A DNA stretch of 64,000 nt from Candidatus Rokuibacteriota bacterium (GTDB lineage: Bacteria; Methylomirabilota; Methylomirabilia; Rokubacteriales; CSP1-6), in contig QHRW01000108.1 in the NCBI GenBank assembly GCA_003220265.1, forward strand, positions 1 through 64,000, given 5' to 3'. Of the stretch, positions 16,035-24,874 are shown in pieces (the first letter of the stretch is position 1; each line of letters begins with the position of its first letter). A program made the position numbers and the translations under genes. The notes beneath the pieces were generated by a model. The model was not told where the DNA came from. It was given only the letters and a program-made list of their open reading frames with translations, and ran no database searches.

Positions 16035-17249
16035 TCAGCGGGCGCGCGCCGCGACGATCGCCTGGCCCATGAGCCGTGCGCCCTCGTAGCACTTCTCGGG
16101 CGACTCGTAGCTGAAGGCCAGGCGGATGTGGTCCTCGCCGCCGCCGTTGGCGTAGAAGGCCGGGCCCGGCGTGTACTGCACGCGCTTGTCCACCGCGAGC
16201 TGGGACAGCTTCTTCTGATCGGTGCCCCTGGGCAGGCGGATCCAGAGGAAGAAGCCGCCCTGCGGGCGGCTGATCACGGCGTCGGTGGTGCCGAGGGTCT
16301 CGTCGAGCCCGCGCAGCATCGCGTCGCGCTTGCCGCGGTAGATGTCGATCAGGCGCGCCACGTGGGCCGGCATGTCGCTGCGCATGTAGTACGTGGCCAC
16401 GCGCGACATGAACGGATTGACGCCGCCGCCGAAGAGAAAGCCCTGGAACGCGGGAATCATCTCGCGCGGGGCGCACAGCCAGCCGAGACGGACGCCCGCG
16501 CCGAGGATCTTCGACAGCGTGCCCGCGCGGATCACGCGCCCGCCGGTGTCGAGCGCGTAGAGCGGCGGCAGCGTCTCGCCCTCGAAGCGCAGCTCGCCGT
16601 AGGCGTCGTCCTCGAGGATGAGCGTCTCGTACTCGTGGGCGAGCGCGATCAGCGCCTGCCGGCGCCGCAGCGACTGGCTCGGCCCCGCCGGGTTCTGGAA
16701 GTTCACGATGGTGTAGATGAGCTTGCAGCGGCGGCCCTGGCGGCGCAGGCCCTCCAGCCGCTCGCGCACGGCGTCGGTGACGATGCCCTCGTCGTCCACG
16801 GGCACGTCGAGGATCTGCGGCCCGTGGCGGCGGATGGTGTTGAGCGAGCCCGAGAAGGTCGGCGCCTCGGAGATGACGACGTCACCGGGATCGACGAAGG
16901 CGCCGAAGGCCAGCGCCAGCGCCTGCCCCGAGCCGTTGGCCACGATGATGTTCTCCGGGTCCGCCTTCATCTTCTCGAACAGATCGTACTTGTGGCAGAT
17001 CAGCTCGCGAAGCCCGCGGTAACCCTGCGGCTCGCCATACGTCATCGCCGCCGCGCCCTCGGCCTTCATCATGTCGGCGGTCGCCTCGATCATCCCCTCG
17101 TAAGGAAAGGAGGCGGGATCGGGATAGCCGCCGCCGAACTCGTAGAGCGCGCTCATCGAGGGGCGCGGGGTGGCGACGGACACCCCCCAGCCGACCCGCG
17201 CGCGGCTGGAGAGCAGGGACTCGAAGGCGTCGGAGGTCGAGGAAGTCAT
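16035..17249 (-). CDS. PLP-dependent aminotransferase, class I/II (2-aminoadipate / LysN-like)
   Basis: 404 residues, usual for fold-type I aminotransferases. The PLP lysine lies in A-G-T-L-S-K-I-L-G-A-G-V-R-L-G-W, the Asp that contacts the pyridine nitrogen in I-L-E-D-D-A-Y-G-E-L, the Asn in N-F-Q-N-P-A-G, and the carboxylate-binding Arg near I-R-L-A-F-S-Y. The N-terminal Y-G-E-P-Q-G-Y-R-G-L-R motif is that of the 2-aminoadipate and MocR-like branch. No DNA-binding domain is present, so this is the enzyme, not the regulator. The gene lies 15 bases below the TctC stop. Confidence 0.9.
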   Translation of the reverse strand: MTSSTSDAFESLLSSRARVGWGVSVATPRPSMSALYEFGGGYPDPASFPYEGMIEATADMMKAEGAAAMTYGEPQGYRGLRELICHKYDLFEKMKADPENIIVANGSGQALALAFGAFVDPGDVVISEAPTFSGSLNTIRRHGPQILDVPVDDEGIVTDAVRERLEGLRRQGRRCKLIYTIVNFQNPAGPSQSLRRRQALIALAHEYETLILEDDAYGELRFEGETLPPLYALDTGGRVIRAGTLSKILGAGVRLGWLCAPREMIPAFQGFLFGGGVNPFMSRVATYYMRSDMPAHVARLIDIYRGKRDAMLRGLDETLGTTDAVISRPQGGFFLWIRLPRGTDQKKLSQLAVDKRVQYTPGPAFYANGGGEDHIRLAFSYESPEKCYEGARLMGQAIVAARAR

Positions 17250-17264
17250 GCTGAGTAGTCTACC

Positions 17265-18242
17265 TCACTGCTTCTGCAGACCCAGCCTCTCCACCACCTT
17301 GCCGACCGTGCTCGACTCCGCGTCGAGCAGCCGCTGGGTCTCGGCGGCGTCCTTGTAATCCGCATGCATGCCGGCCTTTTCGAGCGCTCCGGCCACGGCC
17401 GGATCCCTCGCCGCGGTGGCCAGCGCCCTGGCGAGCGCGTCCTGGACCGGCCGCGGCGTCTTGACGGGGACATAGAGGCCCATCCAGATGTTGAGCGACG
17501 CCTCGGAGTGGCCCTTCTCGGCCATGGTGGGCACGGCAGGGAACTCCTTCACGCGCGCCGGCGCCGTCGTGACGAGCGCGACGAGGTCGCCGGAGCGGAT
17601 CAGCGGCGACAGCGAGCCGAAGCCGCTCGTGGCCACCGTGACGTGGCCGCCCAGCATCGCGTTCTTCACCGGGCCCGTGCCCTGGAACGGCACGTGGGTG
17701 AGATCGAGTCCGTAGGCGAGCTTGAACAGCTCCATCGTGAAGAACGACACGGTGCCGAAGCCCGCCGACCCGTAGCTGAGCTTGCCGGGATTCTTTCTGG
17801 CGTACTCGACGAACTCCTCCAGCGTCCGGGCCGGGCCGCCGGCCCGCGTGGTGATGACGCCGAGGTCCACGGCGTAGGCGCCGAGCGGCGCGAAGTCGCT
17901 CGTCTTGTAGGGCAGGCTCTTCGTCAGGTGCGGGCTGATCGTCAGCGGCGAGTTCGTCGCCGCGTACACCGTGTAGCCGTCCGGCTTGGCCTTGGCGACG
18001 TAGTCGGCGCCGACGGCGCCACCGCCGCCCGGCTTGTTGACGACGACCACCGGCTGGCCGAGCAGGGCTGCGAGTCTCGGCCCGATGATGCGCGCGGAGG
18101 TGTCGGCGGGCCCGCCGGCCGGGAACGAGACGATCAGCTCGATCTCCCGCGCCGGATAGTCGGCGGCTCCTGCCATGCGGCCGAGCCCGAGCGCGACGGC
18201 CAGGACGAGCGTGACGACGGACCCGCGGACGCCTCGACGCAT
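17265..18242 (-). CDS. Tripartite tricarboxylate transporter receptor (Bug/TctC family)
   Basis: 325 residues with a signal peptide ending M-A-G-A-A-D. The family hallmarks are Y-P-A-R-E-I-E-L-I-V-S-F-P-A-G-G-P-A-D-T near the mature start, V-V-V-N-K-P-G-G-G-G-A-V-G near 70, and the ligand loop H-V-P-F-Q-G-T-G-P near 185. It would capture a carboxylate in the periplasm for the TctB/TctA membrane pair. That pair lies on the other strand at 24402-27724, beyond the molybdenum hydroxylase genes, and a functional match is likely but inferred. Confidence 0.92.
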   Translation of the reverse strand: MRRGVRGSVVTLVLAVALGLGRMAGAADYPAREIELIVSFPAGGPADTSARIIGPRLAALLGQPVVVVNKPGGGGAVGADYVAKAKPDGYTVYAATNSPLTISPHLTKSLPYKTSDFAPLGAYAVDLGVITTRAGGPARTLEEFVEYARKNPGKLSYGSAGFGTVSFFTMELFKLAYGLDLTHVPFQGTGPVKNAMLGGHVTVATSGFGSLSPLIRSGDLVALVTTAPARVKEFPAVPTMAEKGHSEASLNIWMGLYVPVKTPRPVQDALARALATAARDPAVAGALEKAGMHADYKDAAETQRLLDAESSTVGKVVERLGLQKQ

Positions 18243-18266
18243 GGTATTCGCTCCTCTCGGTGACGG

Positions 18267-19271
18267 TCAGCTCCGCGCGAAGACAGCGACCACGTCGCGC
18301 GCGAACCACTCCATCTGCTCCAGCATCTCCGTCACGCTGTCGTGGGGGAACTGGATCGCGCACACGTGGTCCACGCCGGCCTCGCGCAGCGCGGCGAGCT
18401 GCTCGAGCAAGCGCGCGGGGCTGCCGATGAGGTTGTTGGTCTCGGCCAGCGCCGGATCGCGGCCGCTGTGGGCGAGCGAGCGGCGATGCTGGACCATGCC
18501 GGTGCGCCGGTACCGTGCGGCCGCCTCGTCCGTCGTGCGGCCGAGCACGAGCGTGAACTGCACGGCGGCCTCCACGCTGCGCGGGTCGCGGCCGGCCTCG
18601 GCGGTGAGCCGGCGCAGCAGCGCCGTGCGCGCGCGCACCTCGTCGAAGGGGCGCCAGCCGGGCAGCCAGCCCTGGCCCAGCCGCGCGGCGCGCGCCACCG
18701 CCCGCTCGTTGTGGCCGCCGACGTAGATCGGCAGCGGCTGCTGCAAGGGCTTCGGGTAGCACTCGAGCTTCTCGAACGCGATGTGCGTGCCAGCGTAGCT
18801 CGCCTCGCGCTCGGTGAAGAGCCGGCGCAGCGCCTCCAGCGACTCCTCGAAGATCTCGCCGCGCCGCGCGCGGGCGCGCCGCGGCCACTGCGCCTCGAAC
18901 TCCTCGCGATAGGCGCCCAGGCCCACGCCGAGGATGACGCGGCCGCCCGTGAGGCGGTCGAGCGTGGCCACCTGCTTGGCCAGCAGCACGGGATCGCGCA
19001 GCGGCAGCACGATGAGGGCGGTGCCGAGGTGCACGCGGCTCGTGTGGGCGCCCACCGTGGCCAGCGTGACGAGCGGTTCGTAGAAGCTCGGCGGGTCGCT
19101 CCACTTCTCGCGCACGTACGGCGCGGCCGTCACGTGATCGTTGCCCCACACGCCGTCGTAGCCGAAGCGCTCGGCGGCCTGCGCGAGGCGCACGAAGTCC
19201 TCCGGCCGCGCGAACGGCACGGGATTCACGAGGCCCTCGGTGCACGTGGGCAGCTGCACGCTGAAGCGCAT
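18267..19271 (-). CDS. LLM-class flavin-dependent oxidoreductase
   Basis: 334 residues with the TIM-barrel signature of luciferase-like enzymes: M-R-F-S-V-Q-L-P, G-Y-D-G-V-W-G-N-D-H, R-V-H-L-G-T-A-L-I-V-L-P-L-R-D-P, L-T-G-G-R-V-I-L-G-V-G-L-G-A-Y-R-E-E-F, and P-L-P-I-Y-V-G-G-H. It uses reduced FMN or F420; which one cannot be told. In its setting (second LLM enzyme, Mo hydroxylase, amidase and carboxylate uptake) it may oxidise or desulfonate an organic growth substrate. The stop is 24 bases upstream of the TctC gene. Confidence 0.88.
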   Translation of the reverse strand: MRFSVQLPTCTEGLVNPVPFARPEDFVRLAQAAERFGYDGVWGNDHVTAAPYVREKWSDPPSFYEPLVTLATVGAHTSRVHLGTALIVLPLRDPVLLAKQVATLDRLTGGRVILGVGLGAYREEFEAQWPRRARARRGEIFEESLEALRRLFTEREASYAGTHIAFEKLECYPKPLQQPLPIYVGGHNERAVARAARLGQGWLPGWRPFDEVRARTALLRRLTAEAGRDPRSVEAAVQFTLVLGRTTDEAAARYRRTGMVQHRRSLAHSGRDPALAETNNLIGSPARLLEQLAALREAGVDHVCAIQFPHDSVTEMLEQMEWFARDVVAVFARS

Positions 19272-19276
19272 GGTCG

Positions 19277-20242
19277 TCAGGCCGCCCGCCCGAGCGCGAC
19301 CGCCACCGCGCGGGCGGTCTCCGTCGCAGTGTAGAGCCCGCCCAGCACGATCTCGTCGAGGCCCGCCGCGCGATACGCCGCAAGCCGCTCACGCACCTGG
19401 GCGGGCGTGCCCGACGCCGTGTGCCGCCGGACGACGTCGTCGCCCACGAGCCGCTCGGCCGCCGCCCAGTCCTCGCGCGCCACCGCGCGCCGCAGCGCCT
19501 CCTGGTCGAGCGCCGCTCCGGCCAGCGCCACGTTCGTCGCGTGGTGCGGCGCCCGCAGGGTGATGGCGAGCTGGCGCCGGAAGCGCCCCAGCGCGTCCGC
19601 CTCGTGGTCGGCGACGGCCGCGTACACGAGACCCGCGCGCCGGACGCCGCGGCCGGTGGCGCCACGGGCGACGTGCTCGAGCGAGGCGTGCACGAACTCC
19701 ACCGACGAGGCGGCGGAGAGCACGACGCCGTCGGCGAGCGCGCCCGCCAGCTCCAGCGAGCGCGGCCGCGTGGCGGCCAGCACGATCGGCACGTCGCGGC
19801 GGCCGGGCCCGAGGCGCCGGCTCTCCACGCGGAAGAGCTCGCCCTTGTAGGTCACGGGCTCGCCGCCGAGGAGCGCGCGCACGACCTCCACCGTCTCGCG
19901 CAGCGCCCGCAGCGGGCGGCGCACCTCGACGCCGGCATCGGCGAGATCGTTGGGCGCGCCGGTGCCGACGCAGAGCGCGACGCGGCCGGGCGCCAGCTCG
20001 TCGAGCGTGGCGGCGCCCATGGCGATGTGGACGGGATGAATGACGTGCGGGCTCACCGCCATCAGCGTCACGCGCACGCGCGTGGTCGCGTCGAGCACGG
20101 ACGCGGCCATCGTGAACGGGTCGCGCAGGAAGAGGTGGCTTGACACCCAGATCGCATCGGCGCCCGCAGACTCCGCCGCCTGCGCCTGCTCGCGAAGCGC
20201 AGGCAGGGGATTGCGACCGTCGAACGCCACGCCGAGCGACAT
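19277..20242 (-). CDS. LLM-class flavin-dependent oxidoreductase (second)
   Basis: 321 residues of the same barrel family but a different branch: G-V-A-F-D-G start, D-A-I-W-V-S-S-H-L, R-V-T-L-M-A-V-S-P-H-V-I-H-P, L-A-P-G-R-V-A-L-C-V-G-T-G, V-P-I-V-L-A-A-T-R-P. The pattern resembles MER/F420-type LLM proteins, but the cofactor is uncertain. Only five bases separate it from the next LLM gene, so the pair is an operon. It starts 67 bases from the divergent Mo-hydroxylase gene. Confidence 0.86.
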   Translation of the reverse strand: MSLGVAFDGRNPLPALREQAQAAESAGADAIWVSSHLFLRDPFTMAASVLDATTRVRVTLMAVSPHVIHPVHIAMGAATLDELAPGRVALCVGTGAPNDLADAGVEVRRPLRALRETVEVVRALLGGEPVTYKGELFRVESRRLGPGRRDVPIVLAATRPRSLELAGALADGVVLSAASSVEFVHASLEHVARGATGRGVRRAGLVYAAVADHEADALGRFRRQLAITLRAPHHATNVALAGAALDQEALRRAVAREDWAAAERLVGDDVVRRHTASGTPAQVRERLAAYRAAGLDEIVLGGLYTATETARAVAVALGRAA

Positions 20243-20309
20243 CGCACGAGACTACCGGAGGCCGCGACCTCTTGACAACCTCCGGAGGCTTGGCCACGAT
20301 GCCCGCCAC
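20243..20309. promoter_or_regulatory. 67-bp divergent control region between LLM and Mo-hydroxylase operons
   Basis: The minus-strand run (LLM, LLM, TctC, aminotransferase, GNAT) and the plus-strand run (Mo hydroxylase, TctBA) start on either side of these 67 bases, so both promoters must lie here. On the plus strand CTCTTGACAACC (20270-20281) contains a perfect TTGACA -35, but no good -10 follows at 17 bases. GGAGG at 20284-20288 is too far from the ATG to act as ribosome site. Confidence 0.5.
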
Positions 20310-22580
20310 ATGAGCCAGCCCGGCCCCCTGCGCGAGATCGGCCACTCGGTCGAGCGCAAGGACGGCGTCGCGAAGGTCACCGGCCGCGCGCAGTACCTCG
20401 ACGACCTCGTGATCTCCGGCGCGGTCTACGCGGCGATCGTGCGCAGCCCCTACGCGCACGCGCGCATCCTGAGCGTCGAGCGCGCGGCGGCGGCGGCCGT
20501 GCCCGGCGTCGTGGCGGCGCTCGCCGCCGCCGACCTCGGCGCGCTCGGCGAGCGCCCGTTCGGCACGTTCCTCAAGGACCAGCGCGTGCTGGCCCGCGAC
20601 AAGGCGCGCTACGAGGGCGAGCCGGTCGCCGTCGTCGTGGCCGAGGATCCCGCGACCGCCGCGCGCGCCGCAAGTCTCGTCGACGTCGCCTACGAGCCGC
20701 TGCCGCCGGTGATCGATGTCGTGCGCGCGCGCGAGCCGGGCGCCACGCTCGTCCACGACACGCCGCCGGCACTGGGGCGACAGGGCCGCTGGCCCACCGT
20801 GCCCGGCACCAACGTCTGCGCGCGCGTGGCCATCGAGCAGGGCGACGTGGAGCAGGGCTTCCGCGACGCCGACGTGGTGCTGGAGCGGACGTACACGTTC
20901 CCGCGCGTCTTCCACTACACGCTGGAGCCCCACGGCGCCGTCGCCAGCGCGACGCCGGACGAGCTCACCGTGTGGACCAACACCGGCCATCCCTATCAGC
21001 TCCGCCAGGAGCTGGCCGACATGTTCGAGCTCGACCTCGCGCGCATCCGCATCGTGGTGCCGTACGTCGGCGGCAGCTTCGGCGGCAAGTCGTTTCCCAA
21101 GCTCGAGCCGCTGGCGGCAGTGCTCTCGGCCACGGTGGGGCGCCCCGTGAAAGTCCTGAACGGCGTGGAGGGGTCGATGCGGATCAACCGCCGTCACGGC
21201 GCCCGCGTCACCCTGAGGGTCGGCGCGCGGCGTGACGGCACGCTCACCGCCAAGCACGCCCGCGTGCTGCTCGACGGCGGCGCGTACGCCGATCTCGGTC
21301 CGGTCGTCACCGAGAAGACCAGCGTGCGCCTGCTCGGCCCCTACCGCGTGCCGCACTACTCGATCCAGGTCGAGAACGTCTACACGACGACGACCCCGGC
21401 CGGCGCGTTCCGCTCGATCGGCGGCCCGCAGAGCGTGTGGGCCACGGAGTCGATCATGGACGAGCTGGCCGCCGCGCTCGACATGGATCCCGTCGAGCTG
21501 CGCCTGCACAACCTCGTGAGCCGCGGCGAGAGCGTGCGGCCGGGCCTGCGTCCCATGGACGCCGACCTCGGCGACGATCTCAAGCGGCTCGGCAAGGCGA
21601 TGGACGAGGCCCACGCGCCCGAGGCGGCCGGCCGCGGCGTGGCCGTGGGCATCTCCAATCCGGCCGAGCTGCCGATCTCCACCGCCATCGTGCGCCTGCA
21701 CTACGACGGCAGTGCAACGGTCCTCTGCTCGATGGTCGAGGTCGGCCAGGGCCTGCACACGGTGCTGGCGCAGATCGTGGCCGAGGAGCTCAGCGTGCCC
21801 CGCGCGGCGGTGGTCGTCGTCTCGCCGGACACCCGCGTCGGGCCCTACGACTGGTCCTCGGGCGCCAGCCGCGGCGTGACGATCGTCGGCACCGCGGTGC
21901 AGCGGGCGGCGCAGGACGTGAGGGCGCAGCTCCTCGCACTGGCCGCCGAGGTTGCCGGCGTGCCGGCCGCGGAGGTGGCGTGGCGCGACGGCGCGGTGCA
22001 CGTGGGCGAGCGCCGAGTCGCGCCCGCGCAAGTCATCCGCGAGTGGTACGGGCGGCCGGCCGGCGAGGTGATCGGCCGCGGCTACGTGCGCAATCTCGGC
22101 CGCGATCCTGCGTTCTGGGAGATCGGCATGGGCGGGGCGGAGATCGCCGTCGATCGCGACACCGGCGTGATCCAGCTCCTCTCCTACACGGGCCTCGCGG
22201 ATGTGGGGCGCGCGATCAATCCCCAGCTCTGCGAGCAGCAGGACGTCGGCGCCATCGTCATGGGCCTGGGCCACACGCTGTTCGAGGAGATGGCGTACTC
22301 GGAGTCCGGCTCGCTCCTGAACCCGTCGATGATCGAGTACCGCGTGCCGCTCGTCACCGACCTGCCGGCCACGTTGCACGCGGTCCTCGTCGAGAACGGT
22401 GACGGCGCCGGCCCCTACGGCGCCAAGGGCATGGGCGAGGGCGGCAACCTCGCCGTCGCGCCCGCCATCGCCAATGCCCTCGCGCGCGCGACGGGTGTGC
22501 GCATCCGCGACCTGCCGCTGACGCCCGAGCGCGTGTGGACGGCGCTCCGCGAGGCGGCGGCACGGCCCGCGCGGCCTTGA
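20310..22580 (+). CDS. Molybdenum hydroxylase large subunit (xanthine dehydrogenase/CoxL family)
   Basis: 756 residues from ATG 20310. The order of motifs is that of molybdopterin-cytosine-dinucleotide enzymes: R-K-D-G-V-A-K-V-T-G-R-A-Q-Y-L-D-D at the start, G-G-S-F-G-G-K near 250, G-A-F-R-S-I-G-G-P-Q near 370, V-E-V-G-Q-G-L-H-T near 475, and the catalytic Glu in G-A-K-G-M-G-E-G-G-N near 710. The CO-dehydrogenase signature A-Y-R-C-S-F-R is absent, so this is not form-I CO dehydrogenase; an aromatic or aldehyde-type substrate is likely. The gene is coupled to the following CoxG-like gene. Confidence 0.92.
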   Translation: MSQPGPLREIGHSVERKDGVAKVTGRAQYLDDLVISGAVYAAIVRSPYAHARILSVERAAAAAVPGVVAALAAADLGALGERPFGTFLKDQRVLARDKARYEGEPVAVVVAEDPATAARAASLVDVAYEPLPPVIDVVRAREPGATLVHDTPPALGRQGRWPTVPGTNVCARVAIEQGDVEQGFRDADVVLERTYTFPRVFHYTLEPHGAVASATPDELTVWTNTGHPYQLRQELADMFELDLARIRIVVPYVGGSFGGKSFPKLEPLAAVLSATVGRPVKVLNGVEGSMRINRRHGARVTLRVGARRDGTLTAKHARVLLDGGAYADLGPVVTEKTSVRLLGPYRVPHYSIQVENVYTTTTPAGAFRSIGGPQSVWATESIMDELAAALDMDPVELRLHNLVSRGESVRPGLRPMDADLGDDLKRLGKAMDEAHAPEAAGRGVAVGISNPAELPISTAIVRLHYDGSATVLCSMVEVGQGLHTVLAQIVAEELSVPRAAVVVVSPDTRVGPYDWSSGASRGVTIVGTAVQRAAQDVRAQLLALAAEVAGVPAAEVAWRDGAVHVGERRVAPAQVIREWYGRPAGEVIGRGYVRNLGRDPAFWEIGMGGAEIAVDRDTGVIQLLSYTGLADVGRAINPQLCEQQDVGAIVMGLGHTLFEEMAYSESGSLLNPSMIEYRVPLVTDLPATLHAVLVENGDGAGPYGAKGMGEGGNLAVAPAIANALARATGVRIRDLPLTPERVWTALREAAARPARP

Positions 22581-23047
22581 TCGAGCTGCGCCGCGTGATC
22601 GACGTGGCCGCGGCGCCGGAGGTGGTCTGGCGCCGGCTGTGGGACGTGCCGGCGCTGGCGCGCTGCATTCCCGGCTGCGAGGGCGTGGAGACGGTCGAGG
22701 CCGAGCGCCGCTATCGCGCGACGATCAGCGATCGCGTCGGGCCGTTCCGCATCGCGATCCCGCTCGACGTCCGGGTGGAGTCCACGCCGCCGACGCGACT
22801 CAGCCTGACGGCGGCCGGGCGTGACAGCGCGCTCGGCAGCCCGGTGACGGTGGCGCTGGAGGTCAGCCTCGCGCCCGCCGGCGCCGGCGGCACGCGGCTC
22901 ACGCTGGCCGGCCACGGCGACGTGGGCGGCAAGCTGGCCGCCCTCGGCCAGGGCGTGATCGACCGCAAGACGCGCGAGATCCTCGATCGCTTCGCCGGCA
23001 ACCTCGCCGGCCTCTTCGTGGACGGAGCGGATGCTGCCGCCGTTTGA
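22577..23047 (+). CDS. CoxG-family protein (SRPBCC fold) of the Mo hydroxylase operon
   Basis: 156 residues from a TTG at 22577 that overlaps the large-subunit stop as TTGA. The sequence I-D-V-A-A-A-P-E-V-V-W-R-R-L-W-D-V-P-A-L-A-R-C-I-P-G-C-E-G is the standard CoxG opening, followed by a helix-grip fold and G-D-V-G-G-K-L-A-A-L-G-Q-G near the end. CoxG proteins help recruit or assemble the hydroxylase at the membrane. The usual C-terminal hydrophobic anchor is missing, so this version may be soluble. It overlaps the next gene by 17 bases. Confidence 0.86.
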   Translation: MIELRRVIDVAAAPEVVWRRLWDVPALARCIPGCEGVETVEAERRYRATISDRVGPFRIAIPLDVRVESTPPTRLSLTAAGRDSALGSPVTVALEVSLAPAGAGGTRLTLAGHGDVGGKLAALGQGVIDRKTREILDRFAGNLAGLFVDGADAAAV

Positions 23048-23903
23048 GATCCACCAGCCGGTGACGGCCGCCGAGGCGGTCGCGCTGCGCGCGCGATTCG
23101 GCGAGGCCGGCGCGCTCTATGCGGGTGGCAGCGAGCTGCTGCTGGCCATGAAGGAAGGCCTCGGCGGCTTCGCGCACCTCATCGACGTCAAGACGATCGC
23201 CGGCCTGGCGGGCCTCACGCTCGCGCCGGACGGCCGTGCCGTCACGATCGGCGCCGCGGTGACGCATCGCACGCTCGAGCGCTCGCCGCTGGTGCGCGAG
23301 CGGCTGCCGCTGGTGGCGGAGATGGCGCGCCAGGTCGCCAACGCGCGCGTGCGCGCGGTCGGCACGCTCGGCGGCAACCTCTGCTTCGCCGAGCCGCACT
23401 CCGATCCGCCGACCGCGCTCCTCGTTCACGGCGCGCGCGTGGCGCTGGCCGGCGCCTCCGGCGCCCGGCGCCTGCCGCTCGCCGACTTCCTCGTCGGGCC
23501 CTACGAGAGCGCGCTCGGCCCGGACGAGATCCTCACCCACGTGGACGTCCCCCTGCCGCCGGCGCGCGCGGCCGGCGCGTACCTGAAATTCGGCATGCAC
23601 GAGCGGCCGACCGTCGGCGTCGCCGTGCTGCTGGTGCCGGACGAGCATCGCGCCGCGCTGGCCGAGGCGCGCGTGGCGGTGGGCTGCGTGGGCCCTGTCG
23701 CCACGCGGCTGCCGGCGGTGGAGTCGGCGCTCGCCGGCGCGCGGCTCGCCGACCTCGAGGCGGGCTGGCCGGACGCTGCGCGCGCCGGCGAGGCGCTCGA
23801 CGCCGTCTCGGATCTGCACGGCTCGGCGGACTACAAGCGAGCGATGGCCGGAGTCTTCGTCGGCCGCGCGCTCGCGCTGGCCGCCCGGCGCGCCAGGAGC
23901 TGA
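23031..23903 (+). CDS. Mo hydroxylase FAD-binding medium subunit (CoxM type)
   Basis: 290 residues with the FAD motifs A-G-G-S-E-L-L-L-A-M-K and R-A-V-G-T-L-G-G-N-L-C-F-A-E-P-H-S-D-P in the canonical places, and the C-terminal domain with Y-L-K-F-G-M-H. It carries electrons from the 2Fe-2S subunit to the acceptor. The large-CoxG-medium-small order and the 17-base overlap support one transcript and a heterotrimeric enzyme. Confidence 0.92.
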   Translation: MLPPFEIHQPVTAAEAVALRARFGEAGALYAGGSELLLAMKEGLGGFAHLIDVKTIAGLAGLTLAPDGRAVTIGAAVTHRTLERSPLVRERLPLVAEMARQVANARVRAVGTLGGNLCFAEPHSDPPTALLVHGARVALAGASGARRLPLADFLVGPYESALGPDEILTHVDVPLPPARAAGAYLKFGMHERPTVGVAVLLVPDEHRAALAEARVAVGCVGPVATRLPAVESALAGARLADLEAGWPDAARAGEALDAVSDLHGSADYKRAMAGVFVGRALALAARRARS

Positions 23904-23904
23904 A

Positions 23905-24396
23905 TTGACCGCGCGGCAGATCACGCTCGACACGACGGTCAACGGCCGCGCGCTGTCCCTGTCGGTGGAGCCCGAGGCGCTGCTCCTCGACGTCCTGCGC
24001 GAGCGGCTCGGCCTCACCGGGAGCAAGCGCTCGTGCGACGTGCAGGTCTGCGGCGCCTGCACCGTGCTGCTCGACGGCTTGCCGGTGAGCGCCTGCTCGG
24101 TGCTGGCGTACGAGGCGCGCGGCCGGCGCGTGCTGACGATCGAAGGCCTGGCGCGTGACGAAAGACTCCACCCGGTGCAGGAGGCGTTTCTCGCCACCGC
24201 GGGCTTCCAGTGCGGCTTCTGCACGCCGGGCATGATCATGGCCGTGAAGGCCCTGCTCGACGACTCGCCGTCGGCCACGCCGGAGGACGTGCGCGAGCAC
24301 CTGCGCGGGAACATCTGCCGGTGCACGGGGTACGCCAGCATCCTGGCCGCCGTCGCCGTCGCGCAGCGCGCCCTCGCGGACGGCGCCGCCGGCTGA
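23905..24396 (+). CDS. Mo hydroxylase 2Fe-2S small subunit (CoxS type)
   Basis: 163 residues from a TTG one base after the previous stop. The plant-type cluster is C-D-V-Q-V-C-G-A-C ... C (residues about 44-73), the second cluster C-G-F-C-T-P-G ... C-R-C-T-G-Y (about 112-146); all eight Cys are present. The N-terminus T-L-D-T-T-V-N-G-R is that of the family. It passes electrons from the molybdenum site to FAD. Two TTG starts in one operon are unusual and may set low translation. Confidence 0.92.
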   Translation: MTARQITLDTTVNGRALSLSVEPEALLLDVLRERLGLTGSKRSCDVQVCGACTVLLDGLPVSACSVLAYEARGRRVLTIEGLARDERLHPVQEAFLATAGFQCGFCTPGMIMAVKALLDDSPSATPEDVREHLRGNICRCTGYASILAAVAVAQRALADGAAG

Positions 24397-24401
24397 GCGC
24401 G

Positions 24402-24872
24402 ATGCCCGAGTCGGGCGCCGCCCGGCGCGAGCGCTGGTCCGCCCTCGTCGTCCTCCTCTTCGCCCTCGCCGCGCTCGTCGAGGCCCGCCGCCTGCCGTTC
24501 GGCTCCGTCTCGGCGCCGGGTGCAGGATTCTTTCCGCTGACGCTCGGCGCCGGGCTCGCGCTCCTTGGCGCCGCCCTGGTCGTCCGCGCGTTCGCCACGA
24601 CGGCCGCGGGGGCGGCGGCGCCGTTCGTGACGCCCTCCGCACGGGCACGCTTGATGACGGTGATGATCGCGATGCTCGCCTACGCGGCCCTCCTCGGCTC
24701 GCTCGGGTTCGCGCTTGCCACGTTCGCGCTCATGGTGGTCCTCTTCCGCGTCGTGGAGTCGCACGGCTGGGCGCGCGCGGTGCTCGAGTCGGCGGCCACG
24801 GCCGTCCTCGCTCACGTCGTCTTCAAGGCGTGGCTTGGCGTGCGCTTGCCGCCCGGCCCGTGGGGGTTCTGA
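24402..24872 (+). CDS. Tripartite tricarboxylate transporter small membrane subunit (TctB family)
   Basis: 156 residues from ATG 24402, five bases after the 2Fe-2S gene. Four hydrophobic helices are visible: A-L-V-V-L-L-F-A-L-A-A-L-V, F-P-L-T-L-G-A-G-L-A-L-L, M-T-V-M-I-A-M-L-A-Y-A-A-L-L, and the last around F-A-L-M-V-V-L-F. A-P-G-A-G-F-F-P-L after helix 1 is the typical TctB signature. It pairs with TctA next door and with a TctC-type receptor to import a carboxylate driven by an ion gradient. Confidence 0.85.
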   Translation: MPESGAARRERWSALVVLLFALAALVEARRLPFGSVSAPGAGFFPLTLGAGLALLGAALVVRAFATTAAGAAAPFVTPSARARLMTVMIAMLAYAALLGSLGFALATFALMVVLFRVVESHGWARAVLESAATAVLAHVVFKAWLGVRLPPGPWGF

Positions 24873-24874
24873 GC

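Noticed and set aside
20310..22580. CO dehydrogenase large subunit
   Set aside because: The A-Y-R-C-S-F-R active-site loop of form-I enzymes is absent (G-A-F-R-S-I-G-G here), so only the wider Mo hydroxylase family is claimed.
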